From NCBI RefSeq assembly GCF_024666525.1, contig NZ_CP088294.1:248001-312000 (forward strand): DNA of 64,000 nucleotides. Direction: 5' to 3'. This document shows positions 1 through 7,960 of this stretch, one piece after another. The notes below the pieces were generated by a model. The model was not told the origin of the DNA and searched no databases. It was given only the letters and a program-made list of their open reading frames with translations. Numbering within the stretch: the stretch's first letter is position 1; each line of letters starts with the position of its first letter. This stretch comes from Pseudomonas sp. J452. GTDB lineage: Bacteria; Pseudomonadota; Gammaproteobacteria; Pseudomonadales; Pseudomonadaceae. Made by a program: the position numbers and the translations under genes.

Positions 1-177
1 ATTGATCCGTTATAGGGCCACTGCTAGGATCGAAAACGGTTCTGGTCTCCGCCTTGCTGCCCCGAGGAAAACCAGCTCAAATCGAAGCCCATATCTTTCC
101 CTTGTGGCCCGCCCGGCAAGCAGCATGCTCAGCAAAGCGAAAGCTTTAATGGCTGCATTTTGTCGAGGAAATTTGTG

Positions 178-774
178 ATGTTCGATTTCGAATGTGTAAC
201 TAACGCGGTTCGAGCCATGGAGCTGGACAGCGTGCCCGACGACCTTTCCTACTGCCAGCAGTTGGAGCTCAAAGCAAAGCACTTGGGCTACCAAAACTGG
301 AACCATTTGCTCGACACTTTGAAGAACGAGCCCGCAAAAGACCGCCTTCAAAAAAGCACAATGCGCTTGATGCAGCGGGTTTGCCAAGTGCGCTTGCCGC
401 TCCGCAACAAAGCTTACGTGCAACTAACTGTCCTGCCTGGTGGCGGAGTTGGTCATTACAGTTACTGGATAGGCTGGGATAAGGAAGGCAATGAGGTTCG
501 CGTGCCTCGCCCTATTGACGGCAGGGAGCAAGCACGAAAACTTCGCAAATTTCAGCCCTCTCCCGTTTTTGCTATCGAAACAGAAAGAGAGTTAATAGCC
601 TGGCTGCATTTGTGGTTTTCGACTGCAATAGTGCCACCAAAGTTAGCCAGAGAGTTTTTTCCGGCGTTGTTCAACAAGAAGCACCTTGTGGCAAAAAATC
701 CACCCCTTGATGTCATCAAAGACAAGTACGAGGCAATGGGTGATCTCTATGCAAATAACCTCGAAGAAAATTAA
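178..774 (+). CDS. Hypothetical protein of the island edge
   Basis: 198 codons from the ATG at 178, which has a GAGGAA ribosome site 8 bases upstream; an upstream TTG at 160 lacks one. Residues about 25-50 (LELKAKHLGYQNWNHLLDTL) resemble the short helical segment found in plasmid and island proteins annotated as glyoxalase-related, in which an 'xxLGFxxWNxL' motif recurs. The rest, rich in aromatic and basic residues, is not recognised. No signal peptide or membrane segment is visible. The gene is more AT-rich than the core genes of this window, which fits recent acquisition. It converges on jetD across a shared hairpin. Function unknown. Confidence 0.6.
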   Translation: MFDFECVTNAVRAMELDSVPDDLSYCQQLELKAKHLGYQNWNHLLDTLKNEPAKDRLQKSTMRLMQRVCQVRLPLRNKAYVQLTVLPGGGVGHYSYWIGWDKEGNEVRVPRPIDGREQARKLRKFQPSPVFAIETERELIAWLHLWFSTAIVPPKLAREFFPALFNKKHLVAKNPPLDVIKDKYEAMGDLYANNLEEN

Positions 775-780
775 ATAAAA

Positions 781-810
781 TTTCAGCGGCTCTCCTCGGA
801 GCCGCTGAAA
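781..810 (-). terminator. Hairpin terminator between the jetD operon and the convergent island gene
   Basis: Perfect 12-bp arms (781-792 and 799-810, TTTCAGCGGCTC) with a 6-base loop. Read on the minus strand it is followed by TTTTATTT, so it suits the end of the jetABCD transcript. It also lies just after the stop of the plus-strand gene. Confidence 0.65.
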
Positions 811-859
811 CAGCTTACTGAATCGCACCGGACTAACCGGATAAGCCACTGCAATTGAG

Positions 860-1768
860 TCAGTCGGGCGATCGGCCTCTTCTTAGCTCGACGGGTTCCA
901 GTACGGTCGAGGGCACTGCCAGACAATACTCCTGCTCAACACCTCTGCCCTTGCATTTGAGCAGGGCGAACAGGTCCCGCAGAGGCGGTTCCTGCCGCTC
1001 TAACCAAGGAAGCAGCGCCGGGACCAGGGCAAAGTTCTCTCGCCAGATGGTTTCGTCTCCATACTGATCGACTATTTCGGGACTCAGAAGCGGTACCAGC
1101 ATACCCGCGCCGGGCAAGGCCTCGGCTATGCGTCGGGCATTGGCCAGGCCAACTGGGTCAAGGTCGGGCAGCAGCCAGATCTTCGCGCCCTCCCAGCAAA
1201 CCAACAGCGCCAGCAGCCGATCAGACAGCCAGCCTTCGTAATGGGCCACCAGCGCGCCACTCAATGCTGCCGGCAGGCGTGTCGGCAGATGCAACAAGGT
1301 GTCGCGGTTTTCCACTAACACCACATGGCCGGTCGGTCTGGGTGTCGCTTCGGGCCTGCGCTCGTCGTGCCATAGCAGCTTCAGAAACGCAGGGGAAGGC
1401 GATTCCCATTGCAGGGCATTGCCCTGCGCATCCACCCAAGTAACAGCCTCACCAGCGCTGCAGCTGATCATGAGCGAGGGCAGTCGCCCCCCGCGCTTGC
1501 TCGAGCCGGCGTTGATGATGTTCAAGCCGCGCACCGAACAGCTGTCCAGATCCGTTGGCGGCTGCAGCCGGGCGATGCGCTGTCCTAGCGAATCCGAGTG
1601 CTGCACGATCACATGCGGCGACACGCGCCCGGGCACACGGCCCACCGTGACGATGCCGGAGACTCTGAGCTGATCGAGCACCGCTTCGAGTGCCTTCGGC
1701 CAACTGCGCACAGGGACAGGTCCTTTGCGCAACCGCTCGAGTATTTCCAGCTCTCTCGACCGATTCAT
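860..1768 (-). CDS. jetD: JetD (MksG-type) toprim nuclease subunit of Wadjet
   Basis: 302 residues. In Wadjet/MksBEFG systems this subunit cleaves circular DNA that the SMC complex has extruded. The C-terminal half shows a toprim-like pattern: the acidic strand VVLVENRDTLL near residue 150 and the DLD motif of LLPDLDPVGLANARRI near residue 202, the usual metal-binding positions of the DUF2220 family. The N-terminal third is a likely winged-helix or DNA-contact region. It is shorter than many JetD proteins I know (about 380-400 residues). The start overlaps the jetC stop by 4 bases (ATGA), so translation is probably coupled. Family assignment rests on the toprim motif plus jetA-B-C context. 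Confidence 0.82.
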   Translation of the reverse strand: MNRSRELEILERLRKGPVPVRSWPKALEAVLDQLRVSGIVTVGRVPGRVSPHVIVQHSDSLGQRIARLQPPTDLDSCSVRGLNIINAGSSKRGGRLPSLMISCSAGEAVTWVDAQGNALQWESPSPAFLKLLWHDERRPEATPRPTGHVVLVENRDTLLHLPTRLPAALSGALVAHYEGWLSDRLLALLVCWEGAKIWLLPDLDPVGLANARRIAEALPGAGMLVPLLSPEIVDQYGDETIWRENFALVPALLPWLERQEPPLRDLFALLKCKGRGVEQEYCLAVPSTVLEPVELRRGRSPD

Positions 1769-4689
1769 GGCTGCGCTACCGTGTCAGCCTTCGCGGTCTC
1801 CACCTGCAGGCTATCACCGAACTGCCCGACGTCTACCTCGTACTTCTCGTCTCTCTCGCTTTGCGGCGGAGCCTGCACCGGCTTGTCGTCTTCGGGATGG
1901 TCGAAGTGCTGCCAGTCCGCCTGGGTCACGTAGATACGGTTGTCGGTGTTGATGCACTCACTGATATTGATGCAGTAGCGCACCGTGGTAGTCGGGTCGA
2001 CGGATGCAAAAACAGGGGTGAAACCAAGGTTCTCGCTGAATGCCAAGATAGTGCGCTGGTTGCTCGGGTCAACCGAAGCAATCTCGTCCAGGTAGAACGG
2101 CAGGAAAGGTTCGACCCGGGCACCGCGGTCGGTCAGGTGACGGATCAGCGAGAAGTACAAAAGTGGCTTGAGCGTCATGGTCGAGCCATTAGAGGCCAGC
2201 TCGTCGAGTGTGTTGCAGACGATGACCTTGCCGTTGACCTCTTCCACAGTGAATCCGATGTCGAATAGGTCGCCGAGTTCAAGGGTACCGTCACGACCAT
2301 CTTCAACCAGACGAGACAGCCGATCCATGGCGCGCACCAGCTCGGTCTGGGATGCGCCCCCGCCTTGCTGGCCGAACAGGTCGGTCTCGTTTTCGTCAGC
2401 CTGGGCGATGTGTGAGGACAGGGTATTGATGGCGTCGAGTATCGGTTCGTTCCTCTTCAGATCTAACCTGAAGCCACGAAGGTTCGAGACTTTGCGCGCA
2501 TTGATCCGGCGGTTGAATAGCGAAATCTCGTGTTCCAGCGTCACGTAGTTCTCAGAAAGATCGCGCAGAGCCCCCGAGAGCTGGGCAATGCCCTCCTGAT
2601 GGTAGCGCTTGAGCATCTCACGCATTTGCGGCAGCGTTTCCAACCGCTCGCGTGCGTGCTGCACCAGATCGCTCAGACTCTCGTGTCGGGCAAGATCAGG
2701 TAGGTCGCCAACGATCGAGTGCTGGTAGTTCTTCATGGTCAGGGCTATGCGGTCGAGCGCGTTGCTGATCCACTCCAGCCGGTTCAGCGTGTCACCGAAG
2801 TTGTACCCGGTAAGATCGCGTTCGAAGGCCTCGGTCGGCCCGTCAGCAGGAATAAAGGGACTGTTCTGGATCTGGCGGTGCTGCTGCACGTCCTTGAGCT
2901 GGCGGGCCTGCTCGAGGGCATCGTTGAGCTTCTGCTCGATAACGTTGATGGTCCGGGTGGCACCCTCGATCCGCTCCTGGTGCCCTTGCAGCCACTCGTC
3001 GATCTGAGCGAGGCACATCATCACACCCTCGAGCACCTGACGATCAGCGGTCTCGGTGGCTTCCAAGACCTCGAGCTCGGTCAGCTCCTGCAGGTAGCCC
3101 TGCTGGTTGCTCAGCTGCTTTGCCAGCGAATCCAATTCGGTACGCTTGAGCGCCTGGTTCTGGGCAACCTCGAGTTGCCCCTGAAGCTTGGCCAGGTCCT
3201 CTTGATACATGGCGATCGACTGTTGCAGCTGCGCCGGGTCATCGCTATGAAAATCCATTGGAGGCAGATCGGTCAGGTCGAGCTCGAAACCCTGTAAATT
3301 TAGCAGCCCCTCCTTCGACATGAGTTGGGTGCGTACCCAATGGTTGAAACTGCCCGGGCGGATTTCGGTCAGCGCTGTAGCCTCAAGGCTGAACATGTCG
3401 CTGCGAAGCAGCCGCGACAGCTCGGCCTTTTCCGCATCGACAAAGCCCTGGGTATCCAACAGTCCGTCGCCATTGCGGATCTGCTCCAGCCGCTTGTTGA
3501 GCTTGCGAATTTCATGTTCAGTGTGGCGCAGCCTGCTGCTGACGGTTGCCACATCGTAGATGTCAGCCTGGCGCAACTGATCGCTGAGCGTGGCGTGCTG
3601 GGCTGTCAGTGTTCGAATCGACTTCTCGACCGCCTCGCGGCAGGTCATCGCATTGCGCTCGCGCAACTCGTCGAGGCGGGTCAGCCTGCCGGCCAAGGTG
3701 ATGCGCTGCTCGACCGTCCGGTCGCGCTCTTGCATGCGGCTATTAAGCTGTTCGTTGAGCTTGGCGCGCTTTTCGATTTCTCCCTTGTGCAGCGCGTTGA
3801 GCTGCTCGATGCATAGCGGTGTCCGCTCCACCGCCAGGGTCAGGTTTACCCGCAGCTCGCGCACCAGCCAGCCGCCTTCTTGCGAAAGTTCGGTGTATTC
3901 GTCGTATTCCTTGCCTAGGGCCAGGATGTCCTCGCGACGGTACCCCAGGCGCTCGACTTCCCGCTCGGCAAGACGAAAGCGCTGGAAGGCGCGCTCGCGG
4001 ACCTCTAGGAAGTTCAAATTGGCATTGCTCAGTTTTTCACTGAAGACGTTGAGGATGAGTTCCTTGATCTCGCGGCTCTTGAGTAGCGGCTGAGTGAGCA
4101 GGTTGCGATAGATCTGGCGGAACACCTGGTAGCGCCTTTCGTTGGCGTTGGCCAGCGGCACCATGGTCACGTCCCAGTCGCCGCCTTTGACCCGCCCGCT
4201 CTCTCCGTAGAGCATTTGGCGCATCTGTTCGCGGGTCAGGTTGCGCACCTCGATGCCCTGTTCGTACCAGTGGCGGAACAGCTCCTTGTAGGGGCGTATG
4301 CGGTTGATCGGGTCGACGAAGTCACCCATGTCCAGCTCACCTTTAGCCACGAACAGTTCATATTCGTTGCCGGCGGTAGGTCCCTTGCCGTGAGCACCGA
4401 CGATGAACACGCCGTCGGGGGTCAGCACCTCCATCAGTAGGTAGCTGTGGTCGCTGGGAAAGAAGAACGCGCGGCTGGTGTTGGCCTGGTGGGCGCCGAA
4501 GTGCATGTGTGCTAGGTGGGTGAAGAAGAGAAACTGCATGCTTTGCAGCGCCTGGGTCTTGCCCAAGTTGTTGTGTCCGCAGATGCTCAGTGGCCCGTCC
4601 ATGGGGAAGACCGACATGATGTGGTTGCCGGAGTTGACCATGGCGTAATGGCGCACGCCCCAGCGGGTCTTGAGTGCTTTGCTGCGCAT
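1765..4689 (-). CDS. jetC: JetC (MksB/MukB-like) SMC ATPase of Wadjet
   Basis: 974 residues. The loop-extruding SMC motor of a Wadjet system, which detects small circular DNA such as plasmids. The N-terminal head has a Walker A motif GHNNLGKT at residues 38-45. Long coiled-coil arms fill roughly residues 230-780 (repeated E, K, Q, R and L heptads with a hinge-like break). The C-terminal head has the signature-like segment SNGSTMTLKPLLYFSL and a Walker B PFYLDEIASVD near residue 865. An acidic, Gln-rich tail follows. It starts 2 bases after the jetB stop, with a GGAG site in the jetB end, and overlaps jetD. SMC-family identity is sure; Wadjet identity follows from the jetD partner. Confidence 0.9.
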   Translation of the reverse strand: MRSKALKTRWGVRHYAMVNSGNHIMSVFPMDGPLSICGHNNLGKTQALQSMQFLFFTHLAHMHFGAHQANTSRAFFFPSDHSYLLMEVLTPDGVFIVGAHGKGPTAGNEYELFVAKGELDMGDFVDPINRIRPYKELFRHWYEQGIEVRNLTREQMRQMLYGESGRVKGGDWDVTMVPLANANERRYQVFRQIYRNLLTQPLLKSREIKELILNVFSEKLSNANLNFLEVRERAFQRFRLAEREVERLGYRREDILALGKEYDEYTELSQEGGWLVRELRVNLTLAVERTPLCIEQLNALHKGEIEKRAKLNEQLNSRMQERDRTVEQRITLAGRLTRLDELRERNAMTCREAVEKSIRTLTAQHATLSDQLRQADIYDVATVSSRLRHTEHEIRKLNKRLEQIRNGDGLLDTQGFVDAEKAELSRLLRSDMFSLEATALTEIRPGSFNHWVRTQLMSKEGLLNLQGFELDLTDLPPMDFHSDDPAQLQQSIAMYQEDLAKLQGQLEVAQNQALKRTELDSLAKQLSNQQGYLQELTELEVLEATETADRQVLEGVMMCLAQIDEWLQGHQERIEGATRTINVIEQKLNDALEQARQLKDVQQHRQIQNSPFIPADGPTEAFERDLTGYNFGDTLNRLEWISNALDRIALTMKNYQHSIVGDLPDLARHESLSDLVQHARERLETLPQMREMLKRYHQEGIAQLSGALRDLSENYVTLEHEISLFNRRINARKVSNLRGFRLDLKRNEPILDAINTLSSHIAQADENETDLFGQQGGGASQTELVRAMDRLSRLVEDGRDGTLELGDLFDIGFTVEEVNGKVIVCNTLDELASNGSTMTLKPLLYFSLIRHLTDRGARVEPFLPFYLDEIASVDPSNQRTILAFSENLGFTPVFASVDPTTTVRYCINISECINTDNRIYVTQADWQHFDHPEDDKPVQAPPQSERDEKYEVDVGQFGDSLQVETAKADTVAQP

Positions 4690-4691
4690 CG

Positions 4692-5441
4692 TTACTCCGG
4701 GGTCTCGTCGTCTTCGTCGGGTTGGGTATTCAGAAAGTCGTCTGCCAGCTCGTCCACTGAGCGGTCGCTGTAGGAATAGTCTTCCCCACGCTCTTTGGCC
4801 TCGAGCTGTTGCTGATGCTGGTCAGCCAGGCGCCGGCAGATGTCGAGGTAGAAGTAGGCCGGCAGGCCCAGGGTGTAGGCGACCTTGTCTTGGGAGAGAC
4901 GGCGTTCATTCATCACCCCGACGTCGACCAGCCGGCGAATACCGTTGTCGATGAACGACTCCACACTGCCCAGTCCAAGACGGGTGAGCCGGTCGTGGTA
5001 CTGGTTGAACATCGCTCCCAGGTCGTCGAGGATGATCGGTTCTTCATGGGTGATCATCGATTCGATCGGAAGGCCCTTGTCGCACAAGTGTTCGATCAAG
5101 GAGAAGATCGCCGCTGCTGCCATGCGCTCGCGCTGGGGCAGCTGGGCCTGGCTCATCTCGCGCGGCTGCAGGTAGTAGAACCCTGTGGGGTGATGTCGCA
5201 GCTCATGCCCCATCATGCGCAACAACACCTCGTAGGTGTCCTGAAAGCGCGACAGCTCGCGATATTCCTTGATCCGGTCAGTGCTGCTGATAAAGCGCCC
5301 CGCCTCGAGCGCTTCGACAACCCGGGGGAACAGGCTGAGCTCGCGATCGAGGCGCTGGGCATAGTGTCTGGCATCGCGCACGCGATCTTCGAGCGACAGC
5401 TCGAGACCCTCGGCAGATTCGGCCTGAGGCAGATCATCCAT
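4692..5441 (-). CDS. jetB: JetB (MksE-like) Wadjet kite subunit
   Basis: 249 residues from the ATG at 5441, chosen for its GGGAG site 8 bases upstream and because it overlaps the jetA stop by 8 bases; a longer frame to 5522 would lie deep inside jetA. Mostly helical, with winged-helix-like segments (residues about 140-215, including 'LGSVESFIDNGIRRLVDVGVMNE') and an acidic tail (QPDEDDETPE). This fits the MukE/MksE 'kite' subunit that bridges the kleisin JetA and the SMC JetC. Sequence alone is weakly diagnostic; the call depends on order and neighbours. Confidence 0.8.
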   Translation of the reverse strand: MDDLPQAESAEGLELSLEDRVRDARHYAQRLDRELSLFPRVVEALEAGRFISSTDRIKEYRELSRFQDTYEVLLRMMGHELRHHPTGFYYLQPREMSQAQLPQRERMAAAAIFSLIEHLCDKGLPIESMITHEEPIILDDLGAMFNQYHDRLTRLGLGSVESFIDNGIRRLVDVGVMNERRLSQDKVAYTLGLPAYFYLDICRRLADQHQQQLEAKERGEDYSYSDRSVDELADDFLNTQPDEDDETPE

Positions 5442-6759
5442 CGGCGGGCTCCCGGGTAGGCAAGGGTTCGTAATGTCTGTAGAAGGCGATCGGGGCCGGT
5501 CGCCGCGGGGCCGGTTCGGCATTGTATGAGCGCCGGTTCATGCGGATTTCGAGTTCCTCAAATTGGTAGTGCTGCATGTCGTCGTGGCGCTGGATGAAAG
5601 GTGCAGTCTTATCTTCCATCGTCAGCCGGGTCAGCACGCGCAGCACCGAGTCGGGCCGGGCCTTGGGGTACTGAGCCATCAGCTTTGCGACAACATCCTC
5701 GACAGGCTGCTGCTGCTTCAGCCAGCTGAGCATCTGCGGGGATATCTCCCGGCGCTCGCGGGCCTCGAGCGCCGCGGCCGAGGGGGCGCGCACGAGGATC
5801 GCGTCGGGGGCAATCGACTGCAGCTCCTTGAGCTGCGCCCACCAGGCCTGCAGCGAATCCTGGTCAGGCTTGTGGACGCGTCGCTTGCGCGGCGGCAGGG
5901 CCAGAGTGTCACTGCGCGTCAATTGGCTGCTGTGGTGGCCAAGGTCCTGAAGTCCCAGCGCCGCTCCCTGGGCGATGCGCGCATTGATCTGCGCCTGGCG
6001 CACAAGCGGCGCCAGATGGCTCGCCATGTTCTCGATCGAATGATTGAGGCTCTCGCGAAAATCGAGCATGCGAAACAGGATGCTGTCTATTTCGTAGCGG
6101 GCATCATCCATGCTCAGCAGGTGCAGCGCCGGGTCCTGCTGCCACTCCTGCAGGGTGCGTTTGATGCGCATGAGCGAAAGATCGAACGGCCCACCCATGC
6201 TCTTCATCTGCAGCGCCGGTGTCACGTACTCGTCCCAGGCCTTGATCACCTGCTCATAGCGCTCGGCCAGCGGCTGGCTCTGATCCGAGCGCTTGGCCTT
6301 GTCCACCAGCGCGTAGATAGCACGTCTATTAGATTCAACCATGCGGCGCAACGTCTGAAAGCGCGACTGCATCTCCTGGGACTTGGCAAAAAAGCCCGTG
6401 CGCCGACCGCTGAGCAGGGCCGCAGCCAGCTCTTCAAGGTGCCCCTCGAGCCTGTTGGCGTTAGCGCTGATCTCCTCGATCAAGCCCAGACTCTGCTCAT
6501 CGAGCAAAAACTGCACAAAGGGCACGATCTGCAGGTTCAGCGAATAGCCCCGCCCACCGCGGGAGAACTCCGAAAGGATGCCGATATCGACCATGCGCTT
6601 GACTGCCACCTGCTCAGGCTGGTCGGTGCCGACAATGAACGGCCGTACGATATGCAGCAGTTCGCGCTCGGTCAGGGTGCGGGTTTCGTAGCGAGACCAG
6701 ATGGTACTTACGATGTCCCAGCAGTCACCAAGGGCGCGAATGAATGACCGTGGTTTCAT
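5434..6759 (-). CDS. jetA: JetA (MksF-like) Wadjet kleisin subunit
   Basis: 441 residues. Kleisin of the Wadjet/Mks complex, expected to join the two JetC heads. The N-terminus (residues 1-90) reads as a winged-helix domain that ends 'VDIGILSEFSRGGRGYSLN'. Residues 100-300 are long helices, and the C-terminal 70 residues form a small domain ending in basic residues, as in MukF/MksF proteins. A GAGG site precedes the ATG by about 5 bases. It is the first Wadjet gene, 85 bases after the second MBL gene, and I see no clear terminator in that gap. It could therefore be read with the upstream MBL-E2/E1/JAB-MBL genes. Confidence 0.8.
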   Translation of the reverse strand: MKPRSFIRALGDCWDIVSTIWSRYETRTLTERELLHIVRPFIVGTDQPEQVAVKRMVDIGILSEFSRGGRGYSLNLQIVPFVQFLLDEQSLGLIEEISANANRLEGHLEELAAALLSGRRTGFFAKSQEMQSRFQTLRRMVESNRRAIYALVDKAKRSDQSQPLAERYEQVIKAWDEYVTPALQMKSMGGPFDLSLMRIKRTLQEWQQDPALHLLSMDDARYEIDSILFRMLDFRESLNHSIENMASHLAPLVRQAQINARIAQGAALGLQDLGHHSSQLTRSDTLALPPRKRRVHKPDQDSLQAWWAQLKELQSIAPDAILVRAPSAAALEARERREISPQMLSWLKQQQPVEDVVAKLMAQYPKARPDSVLRVLTRLTMEDKTAPFIQRHDDMQHYQFEELEIRMNRRSYNAEPAPRRPAPIAFYRHYEPLPTREPADG

Positions 6760-6844
6760 TGAGCCTCAGACCTACTACAGATAAATGGGACATAGACTGC
6801 CCATGCTCTGGAGCCTGGAAAGCAGGGCCGCCCCTCTACTAGGC

Positions 6845-7915
6845 TCAACTTTCTTGCTCTTCGGGATACGCTGCTTGGGGAATTGATACCCATCCATCAC
6901 GGGTGATGCCTGCCCCGATGCGTATGTTCTGACTTTCGGTTGCTGACCAATGCCCACCCCGGTGCAGTACAGCGCGAATCACCGACTTCCGTGGATGATC
7001 CTCATCCGCCTTGGCAGAGCTGCATATGGCATTCCAGGTATGTTTGTCTGGCATGCTGTCCAACCTTGGGCCAACCAACTGATCCAGAATCTCAGTCGAA
7101 ACATTGTGTCGCCCGCCATGATGCGGCACCTGGAAATACCGAATGCCGGGCAACGTAAGTCCCGCAAAAGGTGCGTAGTCAATCACCTCTTGCAGCGCTT
7201 CACGCCCGGCGTCGCCAGTAAGCATGACGCGATGGCCATTCAGGACAGCCGACTGCACTACACTCATTTCATTTTCACGACTAGTTGGCGCAGACGGAAA
7301 ATACTCGTCGCCCCACAAGGATTTGATGTAGGAGGTCGCAGCCTTAACTGCCCGAAAAATGCTGCTCAGAGCACTATCCATGGCACCTTCTTCAACAGCT
7401 TCAGGTGTCTTCGTGGAATCCACGATTAAGTCCATGTAGCGACCTAGCGTCGGTGCCATCACCGTGAAGGGGCCGATGCTCTGCCCCTGAAGCGGGGCAT
7501 GAATGGGGATTCCCTTCTCAACCGCAATATCCTCAAGAGCTGCAGTGGCATCGTAGACAGAACGTAATTTCCGCCTCAGCGCTTCCACCGACTCATAGGT
7601 CTCGAAGCGATCTATCAATTGCTCTGCATATATCCACGGCCTATTGATCCAGAGATTCCTGACCGAGCATTGTTCCAAGACTTTTCGAAGCCCATTGGCG
7701 TGATCGCGATCCGGATGCGTGAGGATCACGTGATCGATAACTGTTGTGCCGTAGTAGGTTTTCAGGTGCTCAACGATCTGATCCCCGGTATCCAGATAAC
7801 CACCGTCAACCACATGTATACCTTCGGTGCCATTTACCGAGTAGCGCAGCGTGATCGCATCCCCGCTCTTCGCTGTTTCGACGCCAAGAAAATCGATCTC
7901 AAAGTAGTCAGCCAT
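6845..7915 (-). CDS. MBL-fold hydrolase, third gene of the E1/E2/JAB module (MBL2)
   Basis: 356 residues from the ATG at 7915, preceded by AGAGGG; an upstream ATG at 7960 abuts the previous stop and lacks a site. A metallo-beta-lactamase-fold protein of the ComEC-like branch. It has the metal motif HPDRDH at residues 67-72, a 'MLTGDAG' strand and the later 'VPHHGGRHN' histidines. No signal peptide, so cytoplasmic. Such proteins in defence loci are predicted nucleases or phosphodiesterases; the substrate here is unknown. It follows the E2/E1/JAB gene by 45 bases. It is not an antibiotic beta-lactamase by family or context. Confidence 0.85.
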   Translation of the reverse strand: MADYFEIDFLGVETAKSGDAITLRYSVNGTEGIHVVDGGYLDTGDQIVEHLKTYYGTTVIDHVILTHPDRDHANGLRKVLEQCSVRNLWINRPWIYAEQLIDRFETYESVEALRRKLRSVYDATAALEDIAVEKGIPIHAPLQGQSIGPFTVMAPTLGRYMDLIVDSTKTPEAVEEGAMDSALSSIFRAVKAATSYIKSLWGDEYFPSAPTSRENEMSVVQSAVLNGHRVMLTGDAGREALQEVIDYAPFAGLTLPGIRYFQVPHHGGRHNVSTEILDQLVGPRLDSMPDKHTWNAICSSAKADEDHPRKSVIRAVLHRGGHWSATESQNIRIGAGITRDGWVSIPQAAYPEEQES

Positions 7916-7960
7916 ACATCCCTCTTGCCTAATACCAACGAAGTGCCGGTGGTTTTCCAC

